Assembly (NCBI RefSeq): GCF_900105135.1
Contig: NZ_LT629741.1
Span: 2,767,001-2,831,000, forward strand
DNA from: Gramella sp. MAR_2010_147
GTDB lineage: Bacteria > Bacteroidota > Bacteroidia > Flavobacteriales > Flavobacteriaceae
DNA: 64,000 bases
Direction of reading: 5' to 3'
Part shown: positions 16,863 to 27,125 of the stretch, piece by piece
Layout of the letters: every line of letters begins with the position of its first letter
Position numbering within the stretch: position 1 is the stretch's first letter
Position numbers and translations under genes: made by a program
The notes under the pieces: model-generated
What the model was told of the DNA's origin: nothing
What the model saw: the letters and a program-made list of their open reading frames with translations, nothing else
Databases searched by the model: none

Positions 16863-18446
16863 TTAGTTTACATCCCAGAATAAAGTACTGAAGATAGTAT
16901 CTCCATTATCTAGTCCTGATACTGCAGCAGCTCTGTTTTCTCCATTTAAAGTTTGAAGAATAACAGGGTACTTAAGTCTTGCAGGAAGATCTGTAGCACC
17001 TTCTACACCCGCATCAAATGTGTAGGTGTCATCTTCAGTTTCAGCTGCCTGAACTGCAGGTAGTGTGTAAGACTCTCCTGGTAAGAAAAGAATATCAGAA
17101 TCTGGGAATCCAGTTCTTCTGTATTCAGCATACGCCTGGTGAGCTTGCATATATAGTGCAACATACTTCTGAGTTAAAACAGTTTCTTCACTAGCAGCAG
17201 GAAGTGATCCAACAAAAGCATCAATTTCAGCACTGTCTACACCCCATTTTTCCATAGAAGCTCTTACACCATTCTCATAGTTATCCTGGCTCCAGTCATT
17301 GAATTCAGAAAGTAGGAATTCAACTTCAGCATATTCCATTAATACTTCTCCGTAATCTGGAGTTAGGATCTTGCTACTTGGGAAGCTATATACGGTAAAT
17401 GGAAGGTCATTAGCATTCTGGAATGCATAAGGAACCCCTTCGTAATCATCGTAATCTTCGCTTCTCTCATAAGAATTTGCTTTGATATCCTCAATGTCTA
17501 CGGTAATAGGAGCAGCCATTTCGAAAAGTCTTGCATCTGGTCCAAAGTCTCCAGTTTCACCTTTAAGAAGGTTTACAAATGGAGCTGCTACAGCAAAGTC
17601 AGTTCTAGCAATAAAAGCTGACCACCATGGAGATGAAGTTGCATCGGAAGCCTCATAAGCCTGTACAGCGTTATCAGCATTTGATTCCATTACACCATCG
17701 GCGATTGCAGCAGAAGCAGCAGACTCATAAGTAGCTTGATCTACCTCAGAAAGATTAGTTGCAATTCTAAGAATTAAAGAGTTTGCAAACTTTTTCCACT
17801 TCACAGGATCACCATTGAAAATGTTATCACCAGTAGTGAAAACAGGCTCAGAAGTATTGATCATATCAGCAGATTCACGTAATTCCTTAAGGATATCAGC
17901 GTAAATCTTTTCCTGAGGTGCAAATACAGGAGATAAAACTTCATCAATTTGAAGTGCCTGGAAATCTGCATCTTCAGTACCATAAGAATAGTAAGGTACA
18001 TCACCAAATGTATTCGTCAATTGGTGGAACATGTACGCTAGCATAATACGAGATGCAGCGATCTGGTTTTCATTTGCTCCAACTGAAGAAGCAGTTCCTG
18101 CTGTTTCAGGATCTGTGTTAAGATCGATGATCTGCTTAAGATCTGTTGCAACCAGGTACGTGTTTCTATAAAGACTCTCTGCACTGGTCTCTCTGTATAG
18201 GTAACGATCCTCATCTGCGTATGAGTTTTGTCCCCAATATTCCATCCAGTTTAGCACTAATCTACCGTTGTTGAAAGAACTTCTTGAGAAGTCGGTAAAT
18301 TCTTTAGTGGCACTGTTAAAAATTGTATTAGTCGGGACCACTTCCGGACTATTTGGATTTTTGTTAACGTCTGCAATATCTTCTCCACATGATGTGAGAA
18401 TCAATCCCAGGAATAACATCCATATTGTATTATTAATCTTTTTCAT
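16863..18446 (-). CDS. SusD/RagB family nutrient-binding outer-membrane lipoprotein (SusD-like 2 type)
   Basis: A 527-residue lipoprotein with lipobox ILTSC (Cys20). Early NPNSPEVVPTNTIF and LNWMEYWGQNSYADEDRY are typical of the SusD-like 2 group; the MLAYMFHQLTNTFGDVPY helix pair and the late AYAEYRRTGFPD motif also fit. SusD lipoproteins form the lid of a SusC transporter and bind the substrate at the cell surface. It starts 4 bp after the preceding susC and ends before a strong terminator, so the two form an operon. No glycoside hydrolase, peptidase or sensor gene is adjacent, so the imported glycan or peptide cannot be predicted. SusD-like 2 proteins often accompany peptide or unknown substrates. 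Confidence 0.9.
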   Translation of the reverse strand: MKKINNTIWMLFLGLILTSCGEDIADVNKNPNSPEVVPTNTIFNSATKEFTDFSRSSFNNGRLVLNWMEYWGQNSYADEDRYLYRETSAESLYRNTYLVATDLKQIIDLNTDPETAGTASSVGANENQIAASRIMLAYMFHQLTNTFGDVPYYSYGTEDADFQALQIDEVLSPVFAPQEKIYADILKELRESADMINTSEPVFTTGDNIFNGDPVKWKKFANSLILRIATNLSEVDQATYESAASAAIADGVMESNADNAVQAYEASDATSSPWWSAFIARTDFAVAAPFVNLLKGETGDFGPDARLFEMAAPITVDIEDIKANSYERSEDYDDYEGVPYAFQNANDLPFTVYSFPSSKILTPDYGEVLMEYAEVEFLLSEFNDWSQDNYENGVRASMEKWGVDSAEIDAFVGSLPAASEETVLTQKYVALYMQAHQAYAEYRRTGFPDSDILFLPGESYTLPAVQAAETEDDTYTFDAGVEGATDLPARLKYPVILQTLNGENRAAAVSGLDNGDTIFSTLFWDVN

Positions 18447-18450
18447 TTTC

Positions 18451-21400
18451 TTATAATTTGATTTCTACGTTAAGACCATAAGTTCTTGTAGAAGGTAAAG
18501 ATCCACCTTCAGAACCTTGAATGTTACCACTACCACCGGTAGCTACTTCAGGATCAAAATTATCATTATCTAATCCCCATACTAAAAGGTTTCTTCCGAA
18601 AGCACTGAATCTTACAGACTCAATTCCAGTTTCACCCATCCAGTCTTTTGGAAGAGTATATCCTAGAGTCACTTCACGAAGTTTCCAGTAATCTGATTCA
18701 AAAACGTTTTGAGCATCAGGTCCAAAGAAGTGATCTACACCCCAAAGTTGAGCCGGGATCGCTGTTGTGTTCTCTGCTGTGTTAGTAACAGTATAAGAAC
18801 CATCATTGTTAAATGCTACATCACCAGTAACACCATCAATTACGATACCGTCTTCACGTATGTTGTTGGCCGCAGTTGACTCAAGGATACCAGAATAGTG
18901 ACCCCAGATATTAGTCAATGAACGATAAACACCACCTTTTTGCATGTCGATTAGGAATCCAAAATCAATGTTTTTGAATCTGAAAGAGTTTCTAATACCC
19001 ATGTTGTAATCTGGAAGTACAGATCCAAGGTTTTGAACTGTATTTGTAGCTAAATATCTACCACCTGCACTAACAACTTTGTTTCCTGCATCGTCGTACA
19101 CAAAATCAGTACCTCTAATGATTCCGTACTGCTCTCCAACGATGGCATTTAAAGTAACTCCTTTAAACGGGAAGCTTGCAAGCTCAAGAGAATTTACACC
19201 TGGAAGTAATTCCAGTAACTCATTTTCGTTCTTAGCAAAGTTCCATGTTACATTCCAGTCAAAGTCTTCAGTTTGTACCGGAGTAAGATTTACCAATGCC
19301 TCGATACCTTTGTTAGAAAGTTTTCCAGCATTTGCAAAAGTACTTCTGTAACCTGTACTTGGATCAACCTGTACCGGAGTAATTAGGTCTTCAGTTACTT
19401 CATCATAATAAGTTACGTCAAAATTGAACCTATTGTTAAAGAAGCCCATTTCCAAACCAACTTCCCAGGTAGTTTTTCTTTCTGGTTGTAGGTTAGGATT
19501 TTTATTTTCATCAGGCTGATTGTAACGAATGTTTCCAAAAAATGCACTTCTGTTATTAAAAGTGTTTCTTAACTGGTAAGGATCTGTATCTGATCCTACT
19601 TCAGCATAACCTCCACGAAGTTTACCAAATGATAGCCAGTCTGCATCTAATACCTGAGAGAATACAAAACTACCGTTAATAGATGGGTAGAAGAATGAGT
19701 TGTTTTCTGCTGGAAGTGTAGAAGACCAGTCATTCCTACCTGTTACAGTAAGATATAACATATCATCATATCCAAATGAAGCCGATCCAAAAACAGATTC
19801 AATTTGTTTTTGTTCGTTGTAATCAAGAAGTGCTGGATCGTCTACTGAGTTACCAAGGTTGTAAATTTCTGGCACTGCTAAACCTCCACGAGTGTTTCCT
19901 GCAAGACGACTAAATTTAGTATCTCTTTTATTAGCTCCAACAAATGTGTTAAGATCTAATACATCATCCATGAAACTCTTATCATAATGTAAGATCGCTT
20001 CATAGTTTAATTCAGTAAAATATCTTTGGTTCTCAACATAATTAGATTGAGCCTGAGATCCTTCAGCAATCCTAGTGCCAGTTGTGAAGTTGTAATTATC
20101 CATGTACATTTTAGCAGTAACATAAAGATCATCAGTAAAATTATACTGTGCACCTACGTTACCAAACCATCTTGTACGCTTATCCTCAGAATAGTTTTTA
20201 TTGATAATCCAGTAAGGGTTATCTGTATATCTTGGATTAGGATTGTCAAATGCAATTCTGTTCCAGGTTCTCTGAGTTCCATCAGGAAGTACATAATCTT
20301 TTAATCTCTCGTAATCCAATTGAGTTTGACCAAACTGGAAGAACTGAAGGATTACACTGTTTCCACTGTAACCAAATGCTGGACGGTTATAACCATCAGT
20401 AATTGTAAGGTTGATACCAGCATCAATTTTCAACTTATCACTAAGTTGAGAAGTTCCGTTAAAGTTAAGACTTGTTTTATCAAGTTGACTCTGAGGAACG
20501 ATACCACTAGATTGTGTATTGTTCAAGGAAAGTCTCATTGTAGATTTCTCAGAACCTAAAGATAATGCTACACCGTTATTGAGGCTCACACCTGTGTTAA
20601 AGAAATCTTCTTTGTCATTCTCAGGATATACCCATGGTCTTGGGTTTAAATACTGATTTGGAAATTCAGGATCAAATGCATCCCAGTGAAGAACTTCAGT
20701 GTTTGCATCGTATCTTGGTCCCCAAGATTCATCAGTACCGTAATCTACGATATTGTAAGTAGTTCCTTCAATGGTTGCCTGCTCAAAACCAGATTGCTCG
20801 ATAGTAAGTGCATTACCACCACCACCACCGTACAACTTCTGTACTTGTGGGATAATGTTGATACTTTCAAAGCTTACACCTGAATTAACAGTAATTTCTG
20901 CTTTACCTTTTTTACCAGATTTTGTGGTAATGATAATAGCACCATTGTTTGCACGGTTACCATAAAGAGCTGCTGCTGCACCACCTTTAAGTACGTTCAT
21001 GCTGGCAATATCATCTGGGTTGATATCGAATCCGGTATCACCGAAATCGTATCCACCACCACCATCTTGAGCAGATTCAGTGTTGTAGTTAGAGTTATCT
21101 AATGGAATTCCATCAACAACAATAAGTGGCTTATTCCCTTGTGTTACAGAACCAACACCTCTAAGTACAATTCTTGTAGAACCTCCAAGCTGACCACTGT
21201 TGTTCGTAATTTGAACACCAGCAACCTGTCCGCTAAGTGCGTTTAAGGCATTGGAGTTACGGGATTTTGTGATTTCTTCACCATCAAGTTGTTGAGAAGC
21301 GTAACCTAGAGATTTTTTCTCTCTTGTTATACCCAACGCGGTAACTACTACCTCGTCAAGTTGAGCGGTGTCCGTTTCCAATACTACATCCACAATATTG

Positions 21401-21663
21401 GTGCTTCCTACAGGATATTCTGCTGTTTTCATTCCTACAAAGGAGAAAACTAACACATCACTTTGAGAAGCTTCAATGTTGTAATTTCCATCAAAATCTG
21501 TCTGTACACCAGTTGATGTTCCTTTAATAATAACGGTAACTCCAGGTAGGGGCAGACCATCTTGGTCAGTCACCGTACCGGATACCGTTTGTTCTTGCGC
21601 AAAGGTCATTTGCACAACAAACGCCAGTAATAGCGTTAAAATACTACTAAATTTTGCTTTCAT
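18451..21663 (-). CDS. SusC/RagA family TonB-linked outer-membrane transporter
   Basis: A 1070-residue TonB-dependent receptor. After a signal peptide ending TFAQ (about 1-22) comes a carboxypeptidase-regulatory-like beta domain (about 25-100, GTVTDQDGLPLPGVTV ... DFDGNYNI), the LDEVVVTALG segment, a plug with GQVAGVQI and VDGIPLDN and MNVLKGGAAAALYGNRANNGAIIITTK, and a long C-terminal barrel ending LNVEIKL. It transports bulky nutrients across the outer membrane with energy from TonB-ExbBD, with the SusD encoded 4 bp downstream as lid. It is the second of two tandem SusC paralogues here and has the same leader plan as the other. Confidence 0.95.
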   Translation of the reverse strand: MKAKFSSILTLLLAFVVQMTFAQEQTVSGTVTDQDGLPLPGVTVIIKGTSTGVQTDFDGNYNIEASQSDVLVFSFVGMKTAEYPVGSTNIVDVVLETDTAQLDEVVVTALGITREKKSLGYASQQLDGEEITKSRNSNALNALSGQVAGVQITNNSGQLGGSTRIVLRGVGSVTQGNKPLIVVDGIPLDNSNYNTESAQDGGGGYDFGDTGFDINPDDIASMNVLKGGAAAALYGNRANNGAIIITTKSGKKGKAEITVNSGVSFESINIIPQVQKLYGGGGGNALTIEQSGFEQATIEGTTYNIVDYGTDESWGPRYDANTEVLHWDAFDPEFPNQYLNPRPWVYPENDKEDFFNTGVSLNNGVALSLGSEKSTMRLSLNNTQSSGIVPQSQLDKTSLNFNGTSQLSDKLKIDAGINLTITDGYNRPAFGYSGNSVILQFFQFGQTQLDYERLKDYVLPDGTQRTWNRIAFDNPNPRYTDNPYWIINKNYSEDKRTRWFGNVGAQYNFTDDLYVTAKMYMDNYNFTTGTRIAEGSQAQSNYVENQRYFTELNYEAILHYDKSFMDDVLDLNTFVGANKRDTKFSRLAGNTRGGLAVPEIYNLGNSVDDPALLDYNEQKQIESVFGSASFGYDDMLYLTVTGRNDWSSTLPAENNSFFYPSINGSFVFSQVLDADWLSFGKLRGGYAEVGSDTDPYQLRNTFNNRSAFFGNIRYNQPDENKNPNLQPERKTTWEVGLEMGFFNNRFNFDVTYYDEVTEDLITPVQVDPSTGYRSTFANAGKLSNKGIEALVNLTPVQTEDFDWNVTWNFAKNENELLELLPGVNSLELASFPFKGVTLNAIVGEQYGIIRGTDFVYDDAGNKVVSAGGRYLATNTVQNLGSVLPDYNMGIRNSFRFKNIDFGFLIDMQKGGVYRSLTNIWGHYSGILESTAANNIREDGIVIDGVTGDVAFNNDGSYTVTNTAENTTAIPAQLWGVDHFFGPDAQNVFESDYWKLREVTLGYTLPKDWMGETGIESVRFSAFGRNLLVWGLDNDNFDPEVATGGSGNIQGSEGGSLPSTRTYGLNVEIKL

Positions 21664-22014
21664 TTTTAAATTTGTTTGAATTAGCCAGCGCCAAATGTGA
21701 TAATAAATGGTTAATTAAACAAGCTTTTAAAATTAAAATATTTAAATATGGTTAAATTTTTAATGTGAGGATCTCCTTGGTTTTTAATGGATAATAATTG
21801 TTAATAATATTAATTATTTAATGATTTTCTGGGGTTTAATAGTTTATATAAATAATCTTTTAAGTTTACTCTTAAATGAGGTTCTTGTTTCAGATTATGT
21901 TAGTACGAGAGAAGGGCAGGTAAATCTTAAAAATTTAAGGATGAAGAAAAAAAGTCTCCAGACTTTTTAAAAAAAGCTGGAGACTTTTGGGTAATTCAAA
22001 AAATTGGTCCTTAA
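21664..22014 (-). promoter_or_regulatory. 351-bp AT-rich gap: leader of the second susC and terminator of the first susCD
   Basis: No gene is visible. Close to susC, TTTGAATTAGCC (21675-21686) and GTTAATTAA (21710-21718) recur at nearly the same spacing upstream of the other susC, so they probably mark the promoter-leader region. A terminator for the first operon lies at 21947-21987. The rest is AT-rich without evident structure. Confidence 0.6.
21947..21987 (-). terminator. intrinsic terminator of the first susCD operon
   Basis: An 11-bp stem (21951-21961, AAAGTCTCCAG, with 21977-21987) closes a 15-base loop and is followed on the minus strand by a T run. It lies 27 bp after the susD stop at 22015. 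Confidence 0.85.
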
Positions 22015-23664
22015 TTAATTCTGATCTGAAGGACCTAAATTTGGATTTGCATTAATTTCTGCCTGAGGGATCTTAAAGATCCAGTCATCATTTACTGAAG
22101 GTTTATCCATTTGATAAGCTCCCTGATAAAGAACTTCAGAAGCTCCTGAACCTCCATTGGCTGCATGGTCAATTCCTTCATCCCATCTTATATGGTTAGT
22201 GTATCCAAAGCCTTCGCCCCACATTTCTAATCTCCACTGGAATTTTAAATGCTCGAAGAAACCATCTTCAGTACTAAAATCATCTGCGCTCCATGCGCTG
22301 TCTCTAGCTTCTGCCAGAGGCGCTAAAGCTGCTTTAGCTCCAGATAGATCGCCCATCATTAATTTAGCTTCGGCCTCGATAAGATACATTTCTGAAGCTC
22401 TCATGTAAATAACATCATCTGGATCTATACTTCCAGGGTTTGCCTGCTTCAATTTAAAGTGCATGTATGGATGTGTATTATGTCCTGAAACCAATCCATA
22501 AGTTCCTTTAATGTCTGCTATTGCCGCATCAAACTCTTCTTCTGTTGAGTATAGTGGGTTTGTATTATTTTCCCATCCACCATTGCCATTTGCAGCAGAA
22601 GTGTTTGAATTTGGTGCATCTGGTAAGAAAACATCTTTACGGTAATCTGTTTCAGGAATGGCATCAACCATTCTGCGGTCTGCAATTTTCGGGTTATTTC
22701 TAATCTGGCTTCCATTAAAAGTGTTGCTCGCCAGGTAAAAATAAGAACGGAAGAAAGTAGTTTCCGCTGCTATTACATTGCTCCCCCAAATAACCTCAGA
22801 AAGGTTGTTTGTGTTAAAACCAGATTTCCAGTCATCTTCTCCAAGTAAGGCGTAACTCTCTCTTGCTTTCACAGCTGCATCAGCAGCAGTTTGCCAGTCA
22901 CCTTTTGATAAAGCCCAACGTGCTTTAAGGCCGTATGCTACATCAATATTCAACTGAGACTTAACTTCTGCTCCTCCAGATGGTCTTGGGTTACCGTTTT
23001 CAAAAGCGCTAATAGAAGCTTCCAGATCCAATCCTATTTGATCATAAATTTCCTGAACCGTAGATCTAGGCTGACTTGTAAAAGGTGCTTCCGAAGAAAA
23101 AAGTAATGGAACTCCGGGGTCTGAAGACGGGTTACCAATTAAGTATCCTCTTCCGTAGTGTTGAACTAGGGATAGGTAAGCATATGCTCTATAAGCGTAC
23201 GCCTGTCCCAGTATTGTATTTAATCCAGGAGTTTCTGTTAGATCGCCATCCGTAATTCCATTAATCAACAAGTTTGCATGAAGAATAATGTTGTAGCGAT
23301 GATACCATAGTAATTCTACCGTAAGGGAAGTAGGCTGTGTATGCTCGTTCCATTGCATTGCAGATCTCCAGGATAGGTTATTTGCATTCGCAGAATGTAT
23401 GAGGTCCCCTGTTAAGTTATCTCCCAGTGGTACCCAGTAATGGTTGTTAGCTCTGGCTGTGCTACCACCTGGAAATACCGTTTGTGATTGAGAATATAAA
23501 CCACGGTGCACACCATTAAGTACCAGTTGCATGTTTTCCTGATTCGCTAAAGCGGCAGATGCCGAAATTGCGTCAGTCGGGGTTCTTTCGAGAAAGTCCT
23601 TCTCACAGGATATAATTGGTACTGTAAGAAATACCAGGAGAAGATATTTTAATTTATTTAACAT
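22015..23664 (-). CDS. SusD/RagB family nutrient-binding outer-membrane lipoprotein
   Basis: A 549-residue lipoprotein with lipobox PIISC (Cys20) followed by EKDFLERTPTDAIS, the classical SusD N-terminus. The region GQAYAYRAYAYLSLVQHYGRGYL (about 165-190) is the TPR-like helix pair of SusD, and YMRASEMYLIEAEAKLMMGD plus WRLEMWGEGFGYTNHIRW match the conserved C-terminal half. It is expected to cap the SusC encoded 19 bp upstream and to bind the substrate. It belongs to the canonical SusD group, unlike the SusD-like 2 member in the next operon. No neighbouring degradative enzyme reveals the substrate. Confidence 0.93.
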   Translation of the reverse strand: MLNKLKYLLLVFLTVPIISCEKDFLERTPTDAISASAALANQENMQLVLNGVHRGLYSQSQTVFPGGSTARANNHYWVPLGDNLTGDLIHSANANNLSWRSAMQWNEHTQPTSLTVELLWYHRYNIILHANLLINGITDGDLTETPGLNTILGQAYAYRAYAYLSLVQHYGRGYLIGNPSSDPGVPLLFSSEAPFTSQPRSTVQEIYDQIGLDLEASISAFENGNPRPSGGAEVKSQLNIDVAYGLKARWALSKGDWQTAADAAVKARESYALLGEDDWKSGFNTNNLSEVIWGSNVIAAETTFFRSYFYLASNTFNGSQIRNNPKIADRRMVDAIPETDYRKDVFLPDAPNSNTSAANGNGGWENNTNPLYSTEEEFDAAIADIKGTYGLVSGHNTHPYMHFKLKQANPGSIDPDDVIYMRASEMYLIEAEAKLMMGDLSGAKAALAPLAEARDSAWSADDFSTEDGFFEHLKFQWRLEMWGEGFGYTNHIRWDEGIDHAANGGSGASEVLYQGAYQMDKPSVNDDWIFKIPQAEINANPNLGPSDQN

Positions 23665-23683
23665 AGTTGTATTTTTTAATTTA

Positions 23684-26600
23684 TTAAAAGGAAAGATTTA
23701 AACCTAAAGATACAATTCTTGGTGGGGAAAAATCGTCACCAGGAGGTGTTCCTGCCAAATTGTATTGAGGATCTAAACCTGTTCTTTCACTACTCAAATA
23801 TAGGTTTTCACCTGTAAGTGATATTCTAAGGTCATCCAGGCCAATAGCGTCTGTAGTGCTGTTGCCAAAACTATATCCAATATTAACATTTTTAAGTGAC
23901 CAGAAAGTTGCGTCAGTTAAAAATCTATCTGATTGTGTTCTAACCAGGTTCGGGTTACCATTCTCCAGTCTTGGAACATCAGTGATGTCTCCAGGTTGTC
24001 TCCAGGCATTTAAAATATCCGGGTGAAGAGAATTTCCGTAAGATCCGCTATGCATCAAACTTGAATATGCATTGTCAAGAACACTTCCTCCAATTCCGTA
24101 AGTTATAAGGAAATCTACAGTGAAACCTTTGTAACCGAAACTATTGGCTACAGAACCTAATAGATCTGGGATAGAAGAATCCCCGGTATAAGCTCTTTCA
24201 GTTTCCTGCCAATCATTTGTGGTTGCAATGTCTCCGTTAGCATCAAGAACAGGAACACTCTCACCGTCTTCATCCTGCTCATATAGAAGGAATAGTTGGT
24301 CTCCTGTTTCTGGATCTACTCCAGCTGTTCTCAATAAGAAAAAGTCAAATCTTGAACGTCCTTCTGCCCATCTTTTACTTCCGTTGATAAATGGATCTGG
24401 TAAAGAGGTGATTTCATTTTTAAATGTTGAAGCCTGTAATGTCAGGTCCCAGAAAAAATCAGCCTTGTTTACTAAATGACCAGTAAGTGCAAGTTCTAAA
24501 CCTGAGTTGTACATGTCACCAAGGTTAACAGGAACCTGGTTTAATCCGTTACTTAATGCAATTGGTAAATTGTAAAGTAGGTCACTTGAGTTCTTTTTGT
24601 AATATTCAATAGAACCTTCTAAAAAGTTGTTGAATAAACCAAATTCTAAGGCAACATCAAAATTCTCTATAGTTTCCCACTGTAGATCTGTGTTTCCTAT
24701 GTCTGTAAAAAGAATTGCAGGATTTGCAGCATTAGAAGTAATAGAGAATCTTGCCTGTGATAAGTAGCTATCTAAAAGATCATCGTTACCTACCTCTCCA
24801 TAAGATGCTCTAACTTTTAATCTATCAATAAAAGACACATTTTCCATAAAATTCTCCTGGTCTATTCTCCAGGATGCACCTACAGAATAAAATGTTCCCC
24901 ATCTCTTATCTGCATTAAATACAGAAGATCCGTCACGTCTTACAGAACCACTTATATAATATTTATTGTCAAAATTATAGTTGGTTCTAAGGAAATAACC
25001 TTCAATAGCCTTGTCAAACGTAGCGCCATCCAGATCCACAATATTTGAGAAATTCGCGAACTCAAAAATTCCATTGGCGGCTTGTATCGTTGCTAGACCT
25101 TCCAGGTTTGAAATTGTCCTTTCAAAACTTTCATGACCAGCAGTGATATCTACATTGTGGTTTCCAAAACTATTTGCATATGTAAGGATCTGGTTAAAGT
25201 TCTGAACTTCTCTTCGTGCACGGTCCTCACTTAATCTTCCGTCTGGTTGTGCATCACCAATGATGGCGTTTTCATACTCTCTTTCAAAAAGTTCGTTGAT
25301 GTCTCTACCGTAATTTGCTCTGAAATTTAGGCCCTCAACTATATTGATATCTCCAAAGAATCTAAATCCATATGTGTTATTTCTATCGCTTTCATTGTTT
25401 AGAAGTAGCTCTTGAAGTGCGTGACGCCCTTGATTCGTTGGTCTGGATCCAATGTTAAACTCAGGGAATCCTTCACCGTTGTCAAATACTGGTTCTCCAA
25501 ATTCATCGGTTACGATATTCCCTTGCAGATCATTTACGTATACAGGATAGATAGAGCCCATCCCTAATGCGAAACTAAATGGATTCACAATACTTCCTGT
25601 ACCAGCAGAACTTGGTCCTCTTGCCTCAGAAATAGTAATATTTGCACTACCTCCAACTTTAATTCTATCACTAACATCAAATTCACCATTCAGTCTGGCA
25701 GTTAATCTGTCAAATCCTGAGGTTACTACATAACTTTCTTCATCTAAATACGAAGCAGAGAAAAATACTGTATGATCTTCGCCACCGGCTGAGACATTCA
25801 TATTGTAATTTGTTCTAATCCCTGTTTGTTGTAATTCTTCAAACCAATCTAAACTTTGATAGATTACCTGGGCATCCGGGTTTAATTGACCATTTGTACC
25901 TACAATTTGATCATTAGGTACATTAAATGGATTATAGCCTAACTGGTTGTAGATATTTGCGCTTGCAAATTCTGGGTCACCGCCACCGGCACTCGAGTTT
26001 TTAAGAGCCTCCCACATAACTTCGTAATATTCACCTGGAGTTACCTGATCGTAAGTTTGCACTCCGTTGGTTACTATTCCCGTTTGAGTTGAGAAACTAA
26101 TTTTTGGCTCGCCCTTCGTACCTTTTTTCGTTGTGATTATTACCACCCCATTTGCAGCTCTAGAACCGTAAAGGGAGGTAGATGCAGCATCTTTAAGAAT
26201 GGTGAAAGACTCGATGTCTTCCTGGTTAATTGAGCTTAAGCTTCCTTCAAATTGCATTCCGTCTACTATATATAGAGGGTCTGTATCACCATTAAGAGTT
26301 CCCACACCTCTAATAACGATTCCTGGAGATTCACCGGGACCGGAAGGAGAGGTAAATTGTACCCCCGTTGCTCGACCTTCAATGGCTGCAATAGGCGATG
26401 TTACGTTCCTTATAGCCAGGTCTTCCTTGCCAACCACACTTGCAGAACCTGTAAAAGCTTCTTTACTGGTGGTACCATAAGCTACTACAACAACTTCATC
26501 TAAAGAAGCAGCATCAGCACTCATGGTGACATCTACAATATTTACATTGCCAACGGTATACTCTTGAGATTGTAGTCCTACAAATGAAAATACAAGAATA

Positions 26601-26806
26601 TCTCCTGCTGCAGCTTCGATGGAATAATTCCCGTCAAAATCTGTTTGTGTCCCGGTTGATGTACCTTTTTTGAGGACATTAACACCGGGCAGAGGAAGGC
26701 CACCTTCATCTGATACTGTCCCGGTAATAGTTTTTTGTTGGGCAAAAGACATCTGCACAACAAACGCCAGTAAGAGCGTCAAAATACTACGTAAATTTGA
26801 TTTCAT
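23684..26806 (-). CDS. SusC/RagA family TonB-linked outer-membrane transporter
   Basis: A 1040-residue TonB-dependent receptor with the same plan as the other SusC here. Its signal peptide is nearly identical (SILTLLLAFVVQMSFAQ), followed by the carboxypeptidase-like domain (GLPLPGVNV ... DFDGNYSI), LDEVVVVAYG, the plug with ATGVQF, VDGMQFEG and FTILKDAASTSLYGSRAANGVVIITTKKG, and a barrel ending LGLNLSF with the usual terminal Phe. The barrel parts of the two SusCs diverge strongly while the N-terminal 80 residues stay alike, so they likely take different substrates. It heads a susC-susD operon and is divergent from the rpsL operon. Confidence 0.95.
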   Translation of the reverse strand: MKSNLRSILTLLLAFVVQMSFAQQKTITGTVSDEGGLPLPGVNVLKKGTSTGTQTDFDGNYSIEAAAGDILVFSFVGLQSQEYTVGNVNIVDVTMSADAASLDEVVVVAYGTTSKEAFTGSASVVGKEDLAIRNVTSPIAAIEGRATGVQFTSPSGPGESPGIVIRGVGTLNGDTDPLYIVDGMQFEGSLSSINQEDIESFTILKDAASTSLYGSRAANGVVIITTKKGTKGEPKISFSTQTGIVTNGVQTYDQVTPGEYYEVMWEALKNSSAGGGDPEFASANIYNQLGYNPFNVPNDQIVGTNGQLNPDAQVIYQSLDWFEELQQTGIRTNYNMNVSAGGEDHTVFFSASYLDEESYVVTSGFDRLTARLNGEFDVSDRIKVGGSANITISEARGPSSAGTGSIVNPFSFALGMGSIYPVYVNDLQGNIVTDEFGEPVFDNGEGFPEFNIGSRPTNQGRHALQELLLNNESDRNNTYGFRFFGDINIVEGLNFRANYGRDINELFEREYENAIIGDAQPDGRLSEDRARREVQNFNQILTYANSFGNHNVDITAGHESFERTISNLEGLATIQAANGIFEFANFSNIVDLDGATFDKAIEGYFLRTNYNFDNKYYISGSVRRDGSSVFNADKRWGTFYSVGASWRIDQENFMENVSFIDRLKVRASYGEVGNDDLLDSYLSQARFSITSNAANPAILFTDIGNTDLQWETIENFDVALEFGLFNNFLEGSIEYYKKNSSDLLYNLPIALSNGLNQVPVNLGDMYNSGLELALTGHLVNKADFFWDLTLQASTFKNEITSLPDPFINGSKRWAEGRSRFDFFLLRTAGVDPETGDQLFLLYEQDEDGESVPVLDANGDIATTNDWQETERAYTGDSSIPDLLGSVANSFGYKGFTVDFLITYGIGGSVLDNAYSSLMHSGSYGNSLHPDILNAWRQPGDITDVPRLENGNPNLVRTQSDRFLTDATFWSLKNVNIGYSFGNSTTDAIGLDDLRISLTGENLYLSSERTGLDPQYNLAGTPPGDDFSPPRIVSLGLNLSF

Positions 26807-27125
26807 TTTTGTTTTATTTGAATTAGCCGCTTCAATATTGCTAATAAAAAGTTAATTAAGCAAGGTTTTTTGGTTAAAAATTAACATCAATTTGCATTTG
26901 TTGTAAAACAAATGTTAAAACAGGTAGTTTTTTTTTGAGAGGTGTGTTTCTGACTGATGTTTTGAAAGCGTAATAGAAGGAATTTAAAATTGAATTTCAA
27001 GCAGCTGTAAATATTTCTAAACTAAATAAATAAGATATTGTTTGAATTATATTTTTTTATTTCTACCTTTGCAGACCCTAAAAAACAGGGGATTAAATTT
27101 ATTAATAATTAGTGTATAGGAAATT
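26807..27125 (+). promoter_or_regulatory. 319-bp divergent control region between susC and rpsL
   Basis: No gene is visible. The susC side carries TTTGAATTAGCC (26817-26828) and GTTAATTAA (26851-26859), shared with the other susC. The rpsL side carries a full Bacteroidetes promoter. A 4-bp stem CCCT/AGGG (27076-27079 with 27087-27090) lies in the presumed rpsL leader; it is too short to weigh. Confidence 0.6.
27041..27071 (+). promoter_or_regulatory. promoter of the str-S10-spc-alpha cluster
   Basis: TTTG (27041-27044) and TACCTTTG (27064-27071) are separated by 19 bp, a full match to the Bacteroidetes -33 TTTG / -7 TAnnTTTG promoter. The leader to the rpsL ATG would be about 50 bases. Confidence 0.75.
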
